Source: Orientallactaga sibirica (taxonomy: Eukaryota > Chordata > Mammalia > Rodentia > Dipodidae). Taken from it: a stretch of 64,000 nucleotides of DNA. Of this stretch, positions 61,718 through 64,000 are shown piece after piece. Positions within the stretch are counted from its first letter, which is position 1. Each line of letters opens with the position of its first letter. The position numbers and the translations under genes are program-made. The stretch is from positions 1,050,001 through 1,114,000 of the forward strand of contig JAEOAD010002279.1 of the NCBI GenBank assembly GCA_036365145.1, read 5' to 3'. The notes beneath the pieces were generated by a model. That model saw only the letters and a list, made by a program, of their open reading frames with translations, did not search any database and was not told the DNA's origin.

Positions 61718-61993
61718 GGGCTGGAGAGATGGCTTAGGGGTTAAGGCGCCTGCCTCCTAAGCCTAAGAACGCTGGTTCCAATCTCCAGTGGTTCCAATGT
61801 CCAGGTCCCACTTTTAGCCAGATGCAAAGTGATGCAAGGGCGCAATGCCACACTTGACCACAAGGGGGTGCACACGTCTGGATTTCGTTTGCCGCAGCTG
61901 AGAGACTGCTGGTGTGCCCATTCTCTATCTGTCTTCCTCTCCCTCTCACTCTCTCTCACTGTCTCTCTCTGTGTCTCTCTCCAAAAACAAAAA
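61718..61993 (+). mobile_element. tRNA-derived SINE, B-type, duplicated B box
   Basis: Perfect 15-bp TSD AAAAATAGTACATTC at 61703-61717 and 61994-62008. Sense-strand view of the duplication: TGGTTCCAATCTCCAG at 61773 and TGGTTCCAATGTCCAG at 61789. Confidence 0.98.
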
Positions 61994-62269
61994 AAAAATA
62001 GTACATTCTATGTATTTTCTGCCTTTGAGAAATTTCAAGCTGGGCTTCTTTTTTGTTACTATCCTGAACTTCAAAAGGTTCTAGGGTCCATTTCTGTCGC
62101 CAGTGGCAAGAAGAGAGACACGTGTGGATCTCTGTAGGGAGCTGTGCCTTTTTTTTCCCTTCTTAGTAGGCACTTAGCATTTCAGAGATGATAAGGCGCT
62201 CCAAGGGGCATTCGAATTGTGATTTATTTATATTGATAACCTGCATTTTATGACACGCAGTCTTATCAA
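61994..62269. other. Unique sequence
   Basis: Nothing recognised. Confidence 0.35.
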
Positions 62270-62400
62270 GGCAGAATGTCTGAACGCTTTATTTAGCTCA
62301 CGTCCTCATGATAACTTGAGAGGAGAAGGAGTCAGGATTCCTCCACTGACAGATAAGGAAACGGAGGCCCTGGTGAGCTGACATCAAGGTAAGAGGAGAG
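62270..62400 (-). mobile_element. MIR fragment
   Basis: CACGTCCTCATGATAACTTG, CACTGACAGATAAGGAAACG and GAGGCCCTGGTGAGCTGACA follow reversed MIR (TCCTCACAACAACC, ACAGATGAGGAAACTGAGGC). Confidence 0.6.
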
Positions 62401-62411
62401 AGTAACGCATA

Positions 62412-62900
62412 GGCAGTAGGCAGTAGGGGTTAAGAACACATGATTGGGGCTGGAGAGATGGCTTAGTGGTGAAACGCTTGCCTATGTATGAAACTGAAGG
62501 ATCCTGGTTTGAGGCTCAGTTCTCCAGGACCCACATAAGCCAGATGCACAAGGGGGCACCTGTGTCTAGAGTTCGTTTGCAGTGGCTGGAGGCCCTGGAG
62601 TGCTCCTTCTGTCTCTGCCTCTTTCTCTCTCTGTCTGTTGCTAATAAATAAATAAAAATAAACAAAAAAATTAAAGAAAAAACATATGATTGGAGCCTGG
62701 CAGACTTGACACAGACATTTTGAGTCAGAACGTGCTGCATTCTACAATGGTGGAAAGTCACTTAACTTACAGAGCCTTCAGCATAAGGGGACAGTAATGT
62801 TCACAGCAACGAGGTGTTTGGATAACAAATGTGTAACCATGCATGCGAGGTTTTGGCCAAACATCTGGCATAGTACAAGCTATTAATGAATGTAGTTTGT
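62412..62900 (+). mobile_element. MIR element split by a SINE
   Basis: GCAGTAGGGGTTAAGAACACATGATT lies left of the SINE. GGAGCCTGGCAGACTTGACA, GGAAAGTCACTTAACTTACA and CATCTGGCATAGTACAAGC lie right of it. Together they give the whole MIR, beginning with its tRNA-like GTGGTTAAGAGCAC. Confidence 0.7.
62446..62678 (+). mobile_element. tRNA-derived SINE, A-type, expanded B box, inside MIR
   Basis: Flanked by ACACATGATTGG / ACATATGATTGG. Expanded B box GGTTTGAGGCTCAGTT at 62506-62521. (AAAT)n tail. Confidence 0.95.
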
Positions 62901-62911
62901 TTAATGACACT

Positions 62912-63131
62912 TTTTTTTTAAAAAAAATATTTTATCTGTATCTATTTATTTGAGAGAGAGAGAGAGAGGGAGAGAGAGAGAATGGGCACACCAAGGCCTC
63001 CAGCTATGGCACATGAACTCCAGACGCGTGTGCCACCTTCTGCATCTGGCTTACGCGGTCCTGGGGAATCACACCTGGGTCCTTTGGCTTTGTAGGCAAG
63101 CGCCTTAACCACTAAGCCATCTCTCCAGCCC
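62912..63131 (-). mobile_element. tRNA-derived SINE, A-type
   Basis: GA tract, body, single B box region (GAATCACACC), 5' end CCATCTCTCCAGCCC. Short TSD AATGACACT. Confidence 0.95.
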
Positions 63132-63429
63132 GAGAATGACACTATGAAAAAAACGAAGAACTATTCTGGGTGTATGTTTTTCCCATGGCCTACCAGGTCA
63201 TTAGGCATGTGCACTCCAAAGTTTTATGGGAAATCGCTACGGGACCCTCCCAGTGATGAAGCCCAGACCCAAGGGAGAAATGAATGTTCAGCAGGTTGGT
63301 TAATGATCAGAGGACAGATAGAAATTTGCATATTGGAAAGAAAAGTTGTAGATTGTCAGAGCTCGAGGTGACCTTGTCTTTCAGATGAAGACACTTTAAT
63401 GAGAGGATATGAACATACGTACATTTTGG
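63132..63429. other. Unique sequence, possible old SINE trace
   Basis: 63345-63400 (TGTAGATTGTCAGAGCTCGA, GTGACCTTG, TTTCAGATGAAGACACTTTA) recalls ancient MIR3/L2-type sequence, but not well enough to name. Confidence 0.35.
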
Positions 63430-63483
63430 GTCATATTCATTCTTTATATTATGTATAGTAAGTATATGTCTATGCAGATGGGA

Positions 63484-63540
<57 letters not shown>

Positions 63541-63720
63541 CACAGTCTTTGCTCCTGGGGATGGAAGATAATCTCTTTTAACAAGAAAGGTTAAATTTTA
63601 ACAGGCTTCGTGTTTCACATATGCTCCTCATATCATATATAATAAATATATTTATGCAGATGGTATTTGTACAGATATGTATGTTGCAATACACATAAGT
63701 CTTGCTCCTGGGGGATGGGG
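63430..63720. repeat. Diverged direct duplication (unit about 100-140 bp)
   Basis: Unit 1 (63430-63571): TATTATGTATAGTAAGTATA, TATGCAGATGGGAATTACTG, then (GT)n and TCTTTGCTCCTGGGGATGG. Unit 2 (63618-63720): ATCATATATAATAAATATA, TATGCAGATGGTATTTGTAC, then GTCTTGCTCCTGGGGGATGG. The GT expansion is in unit 1 only. Confidence 0.7.
63489..63533. repeat. (GT)n microsatellite
   Basis: About 22 GT units inside the first duplication unit. Confidence 0.97.
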
Positions 63721-64000
63721 CTTTATCTAAGCATGAGGACTCATTTTTCTGGCATGGACCTGTCTGGCCATTGAGCTATTATATCCTGCCTGTGGGAATG
63801 GAAATTGGAGAACGTGATTGGCGACTGGGCAATTCTTCTTTTCGTCCCCATGTCACATGCTCCAATGCACTTGACAAACCGAGTGCTGACCGCTCCGTGG
63901 TTCTGATGGCTGGCCTTGTCAGTTGAACCCCCTCGTTCATACCTGAATGTTTCAGTAAAGAACCTGTGATCTGTGTGCTGCTGGACTCTCCCAAGTTTGC
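63721..64000. other. Unclassified sequence at window end
   Basis: No SINE. CAGTAAAGAACCTGTGATCT near 63954 could be an LTR PolyA region or plain unique sequence. Cut by the window edge, so unresolved. Confidence 0.3.

Noticed and set aside
1851..63131. Many A-box/B-box pairs that could suggest tRNA genes
   Set aside because: They lie in SINEs with CT tracts, A tails and TSDs. None has a complete cloverleaf with matching acceptor stem.
1851..63131. Dozens of near-identical repeats that might recall a CRISPR or tandem array
   Set aside because: Spacing and orientation are irregular and each unit has its own TSD: dispersed retroposons in eukaryotic DNA.
7690..63533. GT arrays as possible telomere- or origin-like elements
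   Set aside because: They are ordinary dinucleotide microsatellites; no TTAGGG arrays are present.

Overview
This is mammalian nuclear DNA from a rodent, almost certainly intergenic or deep-intronic. The rodent signature is the repeat content. About 67 copies or fragments of a tRNA-derived, B2-like SINE are present. It has a Pol III A box (TGGCTTAGCGGTTAAGG) and a B box (GGTTCGATTCC), then a CT-rich tract and an AAATAAAT tail. About 23 7SL-derived B1 elements are also present. The combination and exact wording of these SINEs best fit a jerboa (Dipodidae, probably Jaculus). That species call rests on my recollection of jerboa repeats, not on a search.

The tRNA-SINE occurs in three recognisable types. 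A-type: B-box region ends in CCCCAGGACCC, then GCCAGATGCACAAGG. B-type: GGTTCCAATCTCCAGGTCCC, then GATGCAAAGTGACGCAAG. C-type: GACTCTCCAGATCCC, then CACAAAGGTGAGGCAAG. These labels are local to this annotation. Many copies have clear target-site duplications (TSDs), so much of the window was built by L1-driven insertion, often into older repeats or repeatedly at the same site.

Layout. 0-10 kb: an L1 3' end (695-1625), a hAT-like element split by a SINE, a non-repetitive block at 3310-4920 that looks like conserved non-coding DNA, then ancient L1 pieces. 10-20 kb: dense SINEs, a MaLR LTR (14120-14375), and an old L1 (15110-17460, plus an ORF2 relic at 17690-17880) cut up by SINEs. 20-28 kb: a second unique block (20994-22520), a gammaretrovirus-like LTR (25114-25605) and an IAP-like LTR with a tRNA-Phe-type primer site (26628 to about 27400). 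28-47 kb: a compound TA microsatellite, L2, MIR and L1M remnants, an MLT1-type LTR (43385-43765) and many SINEs. 47-64 kb: a homeodomain-motif-rich unique block (47500-48210), a cluster of hAT-like elements in inverted orientation (49893-52938), and a long low-repeat stretch (58906-61380).

I found no protein-coding exon, tRNA, rRNA, snoRNA or processed pseudogene that I could defend. Every long reading frame lies in a repeat, a microsatellite or unremarkable unique sequence. There is no operon-like or defence-like system here. The most interesting signals concern retroelements: two independent SINE lineages with an expanded internal B-box promoter, a 24-base templated insertion copied from a SINE 200 bp away, a possible SINE 3' transduction, and repeated use of the same integration sites.
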